A DNA stretch of 64,000 bases. Origin: Peromyscus leucopus. Taxonomy: Eukaryota; Chordata; Mammalia; Rodentia; Cricetidae. The stretch lies in NCBI RefSeq assembly GCF_004664715.2, contig NC_051084.1, positions 65,585,334 through 65,649,333 of the forward strand, in the 5' to 3' direction. Positions within the stretch are counted from its first letter, which is position 1; each line of letters starts with the position of its first letter. Below, one piece after another: positions 35,031 through 46,592 of the stretch. Below the pieces are notes generated by a model. It saw nothing but the letters and a program-made list of their open reading frames with translations, was not told the DNA's origin and did not search any database. The position numbers and the translations under genes are program-made.

Positions 35031-36014
35031 GTAGAAGTGCCGCTGAAAAATCCCAGCTGCAGCATGAATGACTCACAAAAAGCTACACCAGTTAAGAGTT
35101 CTCTGTTAATTTACAAGGACCTACACTACAAAACTGTCCTTTCATTAAATTTTTCACTCTTCTGTAACTTCAGGGATGGGAAGGGCCTTATGGGGATCTT
35201 TTGGTGGCTTGTGAAACTCTGAGGTTTCTGAGACCCATGAACCTGTCTTCTCTCTTAAAAAGAGATGTAATGGACCAGATCTCGTGAAGGTCTCACAGGT
35301 ACACATTGCTCTCACTTAATGGAGCAATGCTCATACCCAACCCAGAGGATACATCTATGCAAAAAGAAAAGACTTAGCAGCACATTTTTGATGCAATGGT
35401 TAAATTACTGATTACATACTGAGTAAATAGAAGGAAAATTCCATGATAGTTAAATACTTGTTTGAGGTAGCTAAGTAGAGGCTGTGTCACAACCAAGATG
35501 GGAATACGAAAGAATAAGCAATTCGGGAGAAAAAAATGAATGAGTTGATTCAGGATAGGTGTTTTATGCACATCTGAATGCCCAATCAGCCCATGTCAGC
35601 CCATGTAGTAAGCTGTTAGATACATTGGTTCATGAAGCTATACAAGTACATCTAAAGTAGATGTGAGACCATAAAAGAAAACCAGTTTATTAAGCCAGGG
35701 CTTCCCAGAGCCCTGCATTCACAAGGCATCAGATACTGCTGCTTTTATCAGAGTCTGATGTAATGACCTTTATGAGCACTGGGTCAGATGTGAAATTTCT
35801 CCAAAATCCTGGAAGTGATGGGATTAGAAAATGTGGACACCTGATAATAGAACTGTAGAGAGATCAATGTACAAGCAAGGAATGCAAGCACAAACTTGAA
35901 GAAAAAAATGATCAAATGCTGTCAGTGTTCATCAGTCTACCTTTGTCATTCTTCTTCTGGTTTTCTAAGAAGGCCAGATGAAAATTTGCCAGGAAGCATA
36001 GAATCAATTTAAAA
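35031..36014. other. Unassigned non-coding DNA
   Basis: No gene or repeat is recognised. A 65-codon minus frame (35374-35571) has no motif. Confidence 0.5.
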
Positions 36015-36805
36015 GCAACACCATGATGTGGGAAAGTAAAAGAAGAAAAAGAGATCAATCCACGCTATACATCTATTAGAACTTGCAAAGTTCAGAACCC
36101 TGTAAACACCAAAGGATGGTGAGGATATAGAGTAACAGGAGCTGTCATCCCCTGTGAGTGGGAATCCAAAATGGTATCGTCACTCTGGAAGACAGTTCAA
36201 CAGTTTCTCACAAAGCTAAATATATACTTACTGTACAAACCAGCAATCATGTTCATTGGAACTTACCCAAAGGAGTTAAAAACATATGTCTACATAAAAA
36301 CCTTCACATAGATGTTTATAGCAGCTTTATTCATTGCTACAAAAACTGGGAATCAACCAAGATGTTCTTCAGTAGGTAAATGGATAAATAAAGTGTGGTG
36401 TGTCTAGAGGATGGAATGTTATTCCAGTCTTGAAAATAAATGAGTTGCCATATACAAACAAAGGGGGAAATTAAAGGCATATTGCTTACTGAAATCACCC
36501 ATTTGCTTACTGAAAAAGGCTACCTACTGTATCATTCTAACAATAAGACACTGAAAATAGCAAAATAGTATTGACAGTTAAAACATAAGTGATCGTTAGA
36601 GAAGGAAAAAAGAAAGTAATGAATAGCTAACCACAGAATATGTTTAGGGTAGTAAATTACTCTTGATTATGTAAGTCATAAATCCATATCAGTATACATT
36701 GGTCCAGACTTAGAGAGCATATAACACTAAGAATGAACCTTGATGTAAATTATCAACTTCAGTGGGGAGATAGTATGAAAGTCTAGACTCAACATTAAAA
36801 AAAAA
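36015..36805 (+). mobile_element. Ancient mammalian L1 (L1M-type) 3' end
   Basis: 'actctggaagacagttcaac', 'agcagctttattcattgcta', 'gaatcaaccaagatgttctt' and 'cagtaggtaaatggataaat' are diagnostic of the ORF2 end of mammal-wide L1M elements. The 3'UTR continues to about 36800 ('aagaatgaaccttgatgtaa'). A 73-codon frame at 36158-36379 is an ORF2 remnant. High divergence indicates an insertion older than rodents. Confidence 0.75.
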
Positions 36806-37675
36806 AATGCTACAATGGTACAAAACATTGAAATTGGGGAAGATTATGCATGTGTGGGTGGGAAGAATATATGGCACACCTCTGTGCATTCTTCTCAGTT
36901 TGGCTACACAACAAAATCTATTCTTAAAAACAATGTCTGTATTTTGAGTTTACAAAGCATGAGTGCAAGTCATTATATTTTGTTGACTCAATTAAATTCT
37001 CTTGCCATATGAGGTATCTTTATGTTTGGTGCAGCAATTGCAATGAACTTGAATTTGGGTCACTTAGTTATCTTCAGTAATCTATAGTTTAATTTAGTAT
37101 TGAATAGTGTAAAAACCACTCTTCTATCAGATAACGTTTAGGTTATGATCTAAATCATGTCTAAAGGAAGACAGCATTTTCTTATGGTTGTTGCTTTTTG
37201 CCTTTGTTACCTAGTATCTGATATGGAAATATTAATTTCTTAACTATTCATTAATAAATGAATTAGCAAAACTTAAGATAGTCTCATTCTTGAATTATCC
37301 ACTCCTATCTATATGATACTGAAATCTATCAAGAAAAGTAAAATGAAAAACATCACTAAGGATTTCTAGGTACCTACCATATGTTGGCAATGTGGTGCTG
37401 CTGAAATGAACTGGGTAGATTTTATACACATCATTTATGGTGGCCAATGCATGTTCTCTTTCCTGAATAAAAAGAAGATGAGGTTTATCATATCCTGGGA
37501 TTTGTTCTCTGACCTCTACCTGTGGTCTGTAGCATTAGCATGGCCATACTCTCACACATGAGTAAGCACACAATCACAAGGTGAGGGACTATCTCATTCT
37601 TATGCTAAAAATGGTAAGTGAATGCATATAGGTTCTATGGCTTCTCTGAGATTATAGGATTATAACCAGCAGATG

Positions 37676-37678
<3 letters not shown>
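36806..37678. other. Unassigned non-coding DNA
   Basis: AT-rich, nothing recognised. Confidence 0.5.

Positions 37679-37729
<51 letters not shown>
37679..37729 (+). repeat. (TG)25 microsatellite
   Basis: Pure dinucleotide run, 33 bases left of a B1. Confidence 0.97.
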
Positions 37730-37730
<1 letters not shown>

Positions 37731-37762
37731 GCAGAAAGTTTCATTCCTTAAAATATATAAAT

Positions 37763-37886
37763 GCCGCTGGGTGGAAGTGGCACATGCCTTCACTCAGGAG
37801 GTAGAGGCAGGTGGATCTCTGAGTTCTAGACAAGCTTGGTCTACAGAGGGAGTTTCAGGATAACCAGGGCTTTACAGAGAAACCTG

Positions 37887-37887
<1 letters not shown>
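37763..37887 (+). mobile_element. B1 SINE, plus strand, tail replaced by (GT)n
   Basis: It opens 'gccgctgggtggaagtggca' and 'catgccttcactcaggagg', and ends 'ctttacagagaaacctgga'. Instead of an A-rich tail it passes directly into (GT)n. It is diverged from the cricetid B1 consensus. Confidence 0.8.

Positions 37888-37925
<38 letters not shown>
37888..37925 (+). repeat. (GT)n microsatellite after B1
   Basis: About 19 GT units in direct orientation with the tract at 37679-37729. Confidence 0.96.
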
Positions 37926-37927
<2 letters not shown>

Positions 37928-39691
37928 TTACCCTAGCTTGTAACCATGAGTTATGGTTCCAGAATATTGGAACTGAATTCAATTTCCAACAATTACTAGC
38001 CTACTAATTTGACAATTACATAACCAGAGCTAACTTTTATTTTTTGTAAGTGAGACTATGAATAATATTGTCTTTTTCTAAAATCTACTTTGAGGAATAT
38101 GCATTGTAAAGGTTAATCTTCATTATCTATTTAGGCAGATTTAGAATAATTTAGAGGATTCAACCCTGTGAAAATTGGAGAAGGGGTTATTTAAAGAGAG
38201 ATTTAGCTAAGGAAAGAAGACTCATCTAATATGCATAGCAACCCCTCTCCACTGTCTTAGATCTTAGACTGAAAAAAAAGGAGAAATCAAACTAAGAACT
38301 AGTACTCATCTCTCTTTCTGATACATTCATATATAAGCAAATTTCCACAGCCACACAATGTCTTCCCTGCTATAACAAACACTATCGCCTGTAAATTGAG
38401 GTAAATCTTTCATTCCTCAACCTATTCCCTGTAAAGTATTGAGATTTACCAATAAGAAAAGCATTAAGTACAGAGATGTGCTGCTAAGAAATGATATCCC
38501 TGCTAAGAGAAAGCTGGCTGTGGTTACTAGGCCTTCTGAACTATTTATCAGGAGGAATGCTGAAGAGTTTGGAGATACATAGGCTATTGAATTTCTAGAA
38601 TGCTGTGATCAGAATATTATGGGTCATTCTGGTTGTGAATTCAGCAAATCAGAATATAAATAGAAATGTAGTTTAGTAAAATGAAACCATGAGATTTCTG
38701 AGGAGAATGAAGAGTCTATTGTTATCTGGAATTGAGGGTATTCATGTCATACTCTGATCAAGAATTTGTCTTTATTCTGTCTGTAACCTGAAATTTTTGA
38801 GTGAGGCTAAATTCAAAAGCAACTAACAAGGTTTTTAACAGGAAAATTCAAGACTGTAACACTGAGGCTGACATATATCACTCATTGTTTCTAGTCAAGT
38901 CTACAGTGAGGGAAAGCAAAAGTTATGAAAAGAAAATGTGCAATTTGGTAGACAAAGGATAATGGGTTCAAAATTGAAGATTTTCACATACTGTGGGTTT
39001 GCAGGGATGAATGAAGAAAGAGTTGTGGGGATTGAATCAAGGTAGCAAAAGGCTGGTGCATCCAGTCAATAGGAGTCATGTGTGAAACTCTCAAGGGGAA
39101 GCCTAAGTTACAATGGAGACAGCAGAGTATTAGAGATGCTGGTGCTATGGGAAGACTACTGAGGAACCTGCACACAGAAAGTGGATTCCATCTAAAAGAG
39201 AGGCCATATGTGCTGTAAGAGACAGAATGAGTGGAGCAGAGCTACCTAAGTCTGTTAGAGCCCAGATGATACAATCATGATTCTCAACTGCTGGGCATGG
39301 AAATGTAAGATTTGATATTTGCCATCCTGGATTTTGAACTTCTTTTTGAGAAAATTTTCATTGCTAGTCAACCATCCCTCCTATGTGGAATGAGAATCAT
39401 TCTATGCTACTGTGTGTTGGATGTATACTTTTTACTTTATAGTAACTCATGAATAAAAGATGGCCTTGAATCAAAGTTTTGAGACCTTGAATGTTGAACA
39501 GTGAGGAAACTGCTAAGATTGTGACAAATTTTTAATCCAGACTGGGTGTATTTTGTCCTATAAGATGATTATGCGACCATGGGAACCATGGTTTGAATGT
39601 TATAATGTAAAATGCTTGGGTAAAAAGAAGTGGAGTTTTCTCCTCATTGTAACTTTGACTAGATTGGAAATACACAGGAGGAACAACTCTA
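37926..39691. other. Unassigned DNA, possibly eroded MaLR internal sequence
   Basis: Phrases such as 'gattttcacatactgtgggt' and 'gaccatgggaaccatggttt' recall MaLR internal regions, and a MaLR-type LTR follows on the plus strand. I cannot show a gag-like frame. This is inference only. Confidence 0.3.
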
Positions 39692-39945
39692 GTTGTGTCT
39701 GTGAGGGCATTTCCAGAAATGTTTAAATGGGAAGTAAAAATCTATCTTGAATATGAGTAGCACCAAACTATTGGATAAAGTCCCAGAAAATGGGGGGAAA
39801 TGAGAAAACCCACTGAGCATGAGCATAAAGCTCTCTCTGCTTCCTGATTCAGCCATACTTGAGCAAGTTCTCCTGACCTTAGATGTTCTTGCTATCATGC
39901 TTTTTCTTCCCAAAATGGATTCTGTCCCTGGAGAGTAAATAGTCT
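39692..39945 (+). mobile_element. MaLR-type LTR fragment 1, plus strand
   Basis: 'tgtgtctgtgagggcatttc', 'gagcataaagctctctctgc' and 'ttcctgattcagccatactt' match the middle of the rodent LTR that includes 'gcatttccagaaaggttta' and 'tctctctgcttcctgact'. It is diverged. Confidence 0.5.
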
Positions 39946-40239
39946 TTCCTATTTTAAGTTGTTTACCATATATTTGGTCCCAAGAATTAGAAAAGTAATA
40001 AATACCAGTATGTTGATATACACGAAGTATTCAGAGTACTCTACTGTGTGTGGAAAGCTCTCTGTGTATAAACAATTATTACTGGCTCCCAAAATAAGCA
40101 TCTTTTTCCAGTAGTCCAGCACTCCCTGCATCATTTTGAATTAATACACATAATTTTACCTTTGCTTCTTCCTCCAACACAGTGTTGGTGTATATATTTC
40201 CCCCTTCTACTTGGTTATATGTGTTTTGTTTTGTTATAT

Positions 40240-40392
40240 TTTGCTTTGTTTAAGCAGTTTTATATAGCCCATCATGGCCTTGACCTGTCCATTTATTTTA
40301 AAATGACCTTGAACTTTCAAATCTCTTGTTTCTACTTCCCAAGTGCAGAGATTATAGTCTTTCATCATTGTACTTGGTTATGTTTTTCAATG
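40240..40392 (-). mobile_element. Old B1/B4-type SINE, minus strand
   Basis: 'ttttatatagcccatcatgg', 'aaatgaccttgaactttcaa' and 'acttcccaagtgcagagatt' plus 'atag' follow the order of a reversed B1 or PB1/B4 body with heavy divergence. Confidence 0.5.
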
Positions 40393-40516
40393 TCAGATTA
40401 AAGTCCCACATGCAATGGAAAACATTCTCTGAATGCCCGAACCCTTGTGAGCTCTTTTGTTTTGGCACTGTGATCATATAGTATTTGGACAATTACCACA
40501 CAGCTTGTATTACCAC

Positions 40517-40884
40517 TGTGGTGGTTAATATTGGTTATGATAGGACCTTTAATTCCTGAGGAGGCAAACCTCTGGGAATGTCTGTGAGGTAGTGCTTAAA
40601 TAGTCTTAGTTGAAGTGCAGTGAGTAGTCATAAATGAAGTTATGCCATTTCATTCATGGGTTGGGGTCTTAGACTGAATAAAATGAAGTGAGCTGAGCAC
40701 CAGCATTTACCACTCTTTTCTACTTGATTACAAATACAGCATAATAAATTTCTTCACTTTTCTGCTACGATGACTTCTCCACATGACAGACTATAACTTT
40801 GAGCCATAAGTCAAAATTAATTCTTTCTTCCTCCAACTGCTTTAGTCACTACTTTATTGCAGCAACAATATATGTAACTAATAC
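40517..40884 (+). mobile_element. MaLR-type LTR 2, plus strand, near full length
   Basis: It starts 'tgtggtggttaatattggtt', continues 'gcaaacctctgggaatgtct', 'gggttggggtcttagactga' and 'gagctgagcaccagcattta', and ends 'ttattgcagcaacaatatat' and 'gtaactaatac'. This order is that of a rodent MaLR-type LTR. Confidence 0.65.
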
Positions 40885-41084
40885 AATCATCAACCATCTT
40901 GTATTGCCATCTTAACAGATTCTGTGTGTGGTCAATCATCACCCATCTTGAATTACAATCTTAACAGATTCTGTCTATAGTCAATCATCACCCATCTTGA
41001 ATTGCCATCTTCCTAACAGATTCTGTCTATGATCAATCATCACTTATCTTGAATTGCCATCTTCCTAACAGACTTTGTCTAGGT
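40884..41084 (+). repeat. Minisatellite, four units of 49-52 bp
   Basis: Units begin with 'caatcatca' at 40884, 40933, 40982 and 41034 (lengths 49, 49, 52 and about 51). Each contains 'cttgaattgccatctt' or a close variant and 'taacagattctgt'. Units 3 and 4 share a 'tcc' insertion before 'taacag'. The array starts at the last bases of the MaLR-type LTR. Confidence 0.93.
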
Positions 41085-41447
41085 TTTTCTCTACTTCCAC
41101 AGTCACAAAGCCACTGTTCTGCTGGATAGTCCTATGTGGAACATTCTTGGGATCAGCTTTGAAATAAGAGCCAAGTAAGAACTGAACTGGCGTCCTTAGT
41201 TCATTTTGTGATGAACCAAATTCTACCAAGTACTATGAGAGCTGTTGAGTCTCCAAAAGAGACAGCAGGCCTGTAACAGTTCAACTGCAACTCTGTCAGA
41301 GTACAGGGCCAAGTGAAGCAGTGGACATGCTGATGACCCAGAAACCAGAGCACGGCATGTTTGAAATGCTAAGCAGCTAGTTAGCTGTGGTGATAGTAAA
41401 ACTTCATGGACAGCTTGAGGAGATTTAGAATTACCATGGAAATACAC

Positions 41448-41760
41448 CTTTGAGTATGTTTATGAGGGCATTTCCAGAAAGGCTTAATTTTAGAAAAATA
41501 AACTTAGAGAAATAAAATAAAATTGGGGGCCACAATTCCACAAGCTAAAGTCAACCTTACAGAGAGAAAGTAAGTGGACTACTGGATTTCATCTCTCTGC
41601 TTCCTGATTATTGAGCCAATGTAGTCAGCCCATTCATGCTTTTGATTGCCATTACTTCCCTAAAATGATGGCTTCTTAAATCTTTAGCCAAATACACCCT
41701 TAGTTCTTAAGTTCCTTCTTTGCTGGAATTTAATCACAGCAACAAGAGAGACAATAAAGC
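41448..41760 (+). mobile_element. MaLR-type LTR 3, plus strand
   Basis: 'tatgagggcatttccagaaa', 'catctctctgcttcctgatt', 'agccaaatacacccttagtt' and 'tttaatcacagcaacaagag' follow the same LTR consensus as fragments 1 and 2. Confidence 0.6.
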
Positions 41761-42999
41761 TGTTACTAATTACAGATAAATAACAAACCTGGACTAGTAA
41801 AAGGCTGCAAAACAGAAATTAGAATCATATTTTCAATGTCAAGCTAAGAGAACAATAGAGAAGCACATAGATCAGTGTTGGTAAAAGTCATATGTAAATG
41901 AACTGCATGAATATTTACAGGTCATGTGGCAAATGCAAAGCTTTGAAGGAGAAATGGGAGGAAAAACCCAGCCTCCCCTCTCTTGCTGTAACAAAAAGTT
42001 TTCCTTGGAGGATCAATCCCCTTGCAAGCAAATACTCTCTATTATCTGCAATTTACAACAGAGGGATTACTTGCTGAGTACAATGTCAATTTCCCAGAGA
42101 CAGCTAGAAACTTAAAATTCAATCATGAGGAAGACCATACAGGCCAGATCCCCTCCTGCCCTCCTCCCTCAGATCTCACTTATTTCTAGTTTGCTCCACT
42201 TCCTCCTTCCTAGGTTGCCTCATCAGACAGATGTGAATGGAACACTGTAAAAATAAAAAGGGAAAAACACTATTTACTCTCTTCCCAGTTTACTTTTCCG
42301 TATACTTCCTCAGAGTGCAGATAATGTTCAGCTATAAATATTTGTACTGTATAAATGACACTCTGCAGCTAAAACTGTCTGGCATGTTGAAAGAGATTTG
42401 CCTTATTGCAACAGAGGCAATGTGTTAAAGAACTACCAAGAACGTAAACACTACAGTTAGAAGAGTATTTGAAGTTAAGTAGTATTTCTACACTATATCT
42501 AATCTGTGTTTGTTGTTATGTATAAGTCCCATTGAACCTGTTGATCACTATGACATTGGAGTCTCTTTCTCATAAGACAAGGCAGTAAAGCAGATGGCTC
42601 CTGAGGCAAGATATGTAAAGCTGATCTCTGTTCTCCATGCACAGGGCACACATTTACGATATATGCATAGTCATAGACACGTGATTACACACCATGTAGA
42701 ACTATGTTTATTTTGTACAAATGTGCCATTTTCAAGAATATATACATACACATACACATCATATATTTATATTTTCATGTATATAAATATATACATATAT
42801 GTGGTGGAGAGAGAAAGACAGGCAGTCAGAGAGAGAAAGAAATAACTGAATGTGGATAGCTATTGTGCCGCCTTACAGAGCTACTTTTCATGATGATAAT
42901 AGTTAGCATCCACTCTACCAGCATTGTTTTTCAAAACACAGCAAATGTCTATCAACTACAGTTGCCATGAGGTATAAATAACTTCCTCCTACAGAGAGT
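41761..42999. other. Unassigned DNA with a short CATA/TATA-rich stretch
   Basis: Nothing is recognised except a TACATA/TATA-rich tract at about 42735-42805 and a GA-rich tract to 42845. Confidence 0.5.
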
Positions 43000-43265
43000 C
43001 TTGATTGCTAGATCTATATCTCTCCACACTCACTTCCCAAATATACCAGTCTCTAGTTACTGCCATCCTGGTCTCTGCTTCTATTGTAACCAACATATTT
43101 ATATTCAATATATACAGTAGATCACATGATGCTTCTTTGCACACAAGGCTTATTTCACTTAATATAATATCCTGAAAGCTTGTTTATGTCTCAAAAGACA
43201 GACTTTCCATTTCTTTATAGCCAAATGACGTTGCATTTTTTATATAGACCACATTTTAAAAGTTC
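43000..43265 (-). mobile_element. Ancient L1M 3'UTR/ORF2-end fragment, minus strand
   Basis: 'gttactgccatcctggtctc', 'aaggcttatttcacttaata' and 'tttccatttctttatagcca' are the reversed 3' end of mammal-wide L1s. Confidence 0.6.
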
Positions 43266-43319
43266 ATGTCTAGATAAGTTGGTTCTTTATCTAGAGAACC
43301 CTGAGTAATGACTGCAGAG

Positions 43320-43570
43320 AATACCCCATATCTGTTAAAATAGATATTATCAAAATAAGCAAAAAACCTGCTATTAATAAGTGTATAAAGAAAATAATTC
43401 ACGTAAACTGTTGATGGTGAGAATTATATTCATAGGCATTATAAAAAATAGTGTGGATGTTCTTCAGAAAATTAAAAATATAACTAACATGTGATCCACA
43501 AACTCGAATATCAGGTGTATATCCAAAGGGCAATGGAATTTTTATGTGAGTTTATTGTTTCAACAGCCCT
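43320..43570 (+). mobile_element. Ancient L1M ORF2-end fragment, plus strand
   Basis: 'aaatagatattatcaaaata', 'gtaaactgttgatggtgaga' and 'ggtgtatatccaaagggcaa' follow the ORF2 C-terminal region of L1M. The orientation is opposite to the fragment at 43000-43265. Confidence 0.6.
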
Positions 43571-44128
43571 TTGTTAAGAAGTTCTTGGGAAGTCGTCCAT
43601 CAAGCTGGTTGAACCTGTGTGTCCAATTAGTAAAACTTTCAAAGATAAGCAATATCACCACTGACCTTAACTTAGAGCAACGGTTTCATTGTGCTTATGG
43701 CACTATCTAGAATGTATTTGTATACATTCCAGAGGTTTCACTCATACTTTAGTATGAACATGCAAACCCTAAGTCATTTTTCTACCTGTCGAGAATTGTA
43801 GAATATCCATTTACTTCTTGGCTATTAGGCATTAATGATACAAATCATAAAGAGTAATATTTCACCATTTTTTCTTATTTTCATAAAGTTTATTAGTGCT
43901 ACACATTTTGCCATTTGTTTAGCTAGTATTTTGTTGCATTGTAATTGTTGTTTTTCTTTGTTATTAATTTAGGACAGTGACTGTGAATGAGTAGGTGGAT
44001 TTAATTTGGTCTGACTAAATAGCACACAATTCATTCCTTGGCTGAAGAGAGAAACATTTAAAATTGAATATATTAGGGCTCGGTATTGAAATTTTTGCTG
44101 CCAGAAGTAATTATGTAACATTTCACTA
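43571..44128. other. Unassigned non-coding DNA
   Basis: Nothing recognised. Confidence 0.5.
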
Positions 44129-44375
44129 TTGGCTCATTATTTTTTTTATTTTATTTTTTTATTAACGAATTTTTTATTGATTTCACATACCAACCATAGA
44201 TCCCCCTCTCTTCCCTCCTCCTGCCCCCACGCATTCCCCCCAACCCCTCCTCCAGTTCCCTCTGAAAAGGTAAGGCCTCACATAGGGAGTCAGCAGAGCC
44301 TGGTTCATTCAGTAGAGACAGGTCCAAGCCCCTCCCCTCTGCATCAAGGCTTTGCAAGGTTGGCTCATTATTTTT
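44129..44375 (-). mobile_element. Very short L1 insertion (about 215 bp of 3' end) with 16-bp TSD
   Basis: The element proper is 44145-44359. It is the reversed poly-A plus only the last part of the 3'UTR ('cacataccaaccatagatcc' ... 'ctgcatcaaggctttgcaag'), the same lineage as 400-620. Flanks: 'ttggctcattattttt' at 44129-44144 and again at 44360-44375, a perfect TSD. Small frames over it are noise. Confidence 0.92.
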
Positions 44376-44489
44376 AATTCAGTTTTGGAATATCATCTCT
44401 GTCACTGGAGCTTGAGTCCCTAATGACATTTGAAAAGCATTGCCATTTGATCAATACCAGATTCAACAATGGCCCTATTAAAAAAAGAC

Positions 44490-45905
44490 TACTTTTTTTA
44501 AATTTTACAGTACAATTCAGTTCTACATATCAGCAACGGATTCCCTTGTTCTTCCCCCTCCTGCCCCCTCTCCTTCCCCCAGCACACCCCCCATTCCCAC
44601 CACCTCCAGGGCAAAGCCTCCCCCAAGGAATGAGATCAATCTGGTAGACTCAGTCCAGGGAGGTCCAGTTCCCTCCTCCCAGGCCTAGCCAAGCGGCCCT
44701 GCATAAGTCCCAGGTTTCAAACAGCCAACTCATGCAATGAGCACAGGACCCAGTTCCACTGCCTGGATGCCCCCCAAACAGATCAAGCCAATCGACTGTC
44801 TCACCCATTCAGAGGGCCTGATCCAGTTGGGGGCCCCTCAGCCATTGGTTCATAGTTCATGTGTTTCCATTTGTTTGGCTATTTGTCCCTGTGCTTTATC
44901 CAACCTTGGTTTCAACAATTCTTGCTCATATAAACCCTCCTCTTTCTCGTTAATTGGACTCCCAGAGCTCCACCCGGGGCCTAGCCGTGGATCTCTGCAT
45001 CCAGATCCCTCAGTTGTTGGATGGGGTTTCTGGCACGACTCTTAGGGTGTTTGGCCATCCCATCACCAGAGTAGGTCAATTCCGGCTCTCTCTCGACCAT
45101 TGTCAGCAGTCTATTGTGAGGGTATCTTTGTGGATTTCTGTGGGCCTCTCTATCACTTTGCTTCTTCCTGTTCTCATGTGGTCTTCATTTACCATGGTCT
45201 CCTATTCCTTGTTCTCCTTCTCTGTTCTTGATCCAGCTGGGATCTCCTGCTCCCCCAAGCTCTCTTTCCCTCGACCCTCACCCTTCATTACCCCCACTCA
45301 TGTCCAGGCTGTTCATGTAGATCTCATCCATTTCTCCATCACTGGGCAATCCCCGTGTCTTTCTTGGGGTCCTGTTTTCCAGGTAGCCTCCCTGGTGATG
45401 TGAGTAGCAGTCCAGTCATCCTTGTTCCACATCTAGTATCCTCCTATGAGTGAGTAAATACCATGTTTGTCTTTCTGAATCTGGGTTACCTCACTCAGGA
45501 TAATTTTTTCTCGATCCCATCCATTTGCCTGCTAACCTCATGATGTCATTGTTTTTCTCTGCTGAGTAGTATTCCATTGTGTATATGTACCACATTTTAT
45601 TGATCCATTCTTCAGTTGAAGGGCATCTAGGTTGTTTCCAGGTTCTGGCTATTACAAACAATGCTTATATGAACATAGCTGAGCAAATGCTCTTGTGGTA
45701 TGATTGAGCATTTCTTGGGTATATGCCCAAGAGTGGTATAGCTGGATCTTAGGGGAGATTGATTCCCAATTTTCTAAGAAAGTGCCATATTGATTTCTAA
45801 AGTGGTTGTACAAGCTTGCATACTCACCAGGAGTGGAGGAGAGTTCCCCTAGTGACACATTCTCTCCAGAAAAAGGTGTCTTCAGTGTTTTTGATCTTAG
45901 TATAT
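44490..45905 (-). mobile_element. LINE-1 of a second 3'UTR lineage, minus strand
   Basis: About 44490-45420 is a reversed 3'UTR that differs from the other copies ('ggattcccttgttcttcccc', 'gcccctcagccattggttca', 'aggtagcctccctggtgatg'). From about 45440 it joins the shared ORF2 end ('gagtgagtaaataccatgtt', 'tatgcccaagagtggtatag') and stops near 45905. ORF2 is cut and frameshifted. No clear TSD was found. The 102- and 149-codon plus-strand frames are antisense UTR, not genes. Confidence 0.85.
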
Positions 45906-46328
45906 CTTGAACCCTAACAGCATGTTTATATCAAGTTTTTTTAGGACAGTATTTGCAATAAGGTATTTATAAGGCTGATATATTTATTCCACTAAAGTCT
46001 AAATGTACATAATACTGCTCTTAACCTAAGTTATAAGTTCAAAATACAGCTGTCTCCTCCTCATTAGAAATAAGAGAATTATTTAAAACCAAATGAAAAT
46101 CATTCTTTTTATCTTAAAAAGAACTAATCTCTGCATACTAAATTAGTATAATAACTAGGTGTTAGTATTTACCATATAGAATATCTTCCAAATGAGGCCA
46201 TTCAATGATACCTTATAGGTTTTGTTTTCGTAAAATAATGCTGATAGGTAAGAATTAGGCTCAGAAACATTACTTTGGATGAGGTCTATGAAACAAGAGA
46301 AGGAATCCAAAATTAAGAAATTAGAGAA
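45906..46328. other. Unassigned non-coding DNA
   Basis: Nothing recognised. Confidence 0.5.
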
Positions 46329-46499
46329 GGTGTTGGAGAGGTGGTACAGTGGTTAAGAGCACTTGTTTCTCTTGCAGAAGACACAAATTCAGTGTCCAGT
46401 TCCCACACGGTGGTTTAAAACCATCTATGACTCCAGTTACACGAGTTCCAAAGCAATCTGGCCTCTTTGGGTACTGCCCACATGTGGTGCATATATATT

Positions 46500-46541
<42 letters not shown>

Positions 46542-46592
46542 GCACTCATGTGCACATAATACATATTTTGCAATAAATAAATTTATAAGAAA
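46329..46592 (+). mobile_element. B3 SINE, plus strand, with internal (CA)n
   Basis: The head is 'tggagaggtggtacagtggt' plus 'taagagcact'. The body includes 'ccatctatgactccagttac' and 'acatgtggtgcatatatatt'. A (CA)n tract (46505-46537) occupies the 3' part, and the tail is 'gcaataaataaatttataag'. Confidence 0.8.
46505..46537 (+). repeat. (CA)16 microsatellite in B3 tail
   Basis: Dinucleotide run expanded in the CA-rich 3' region of the SINE. Confidence 0.95.

Noticed and set aside
40884..41084. CRISPR-like array
   Set aside because: The units are contiguous near-identical tandem copies without distinct spacers, in a mammalian context. It is a minisatellite.
44954..45403. 149-codon plus-strand frame
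   Set aside because: It is antisense to an L1 3'UTR with no independent support.
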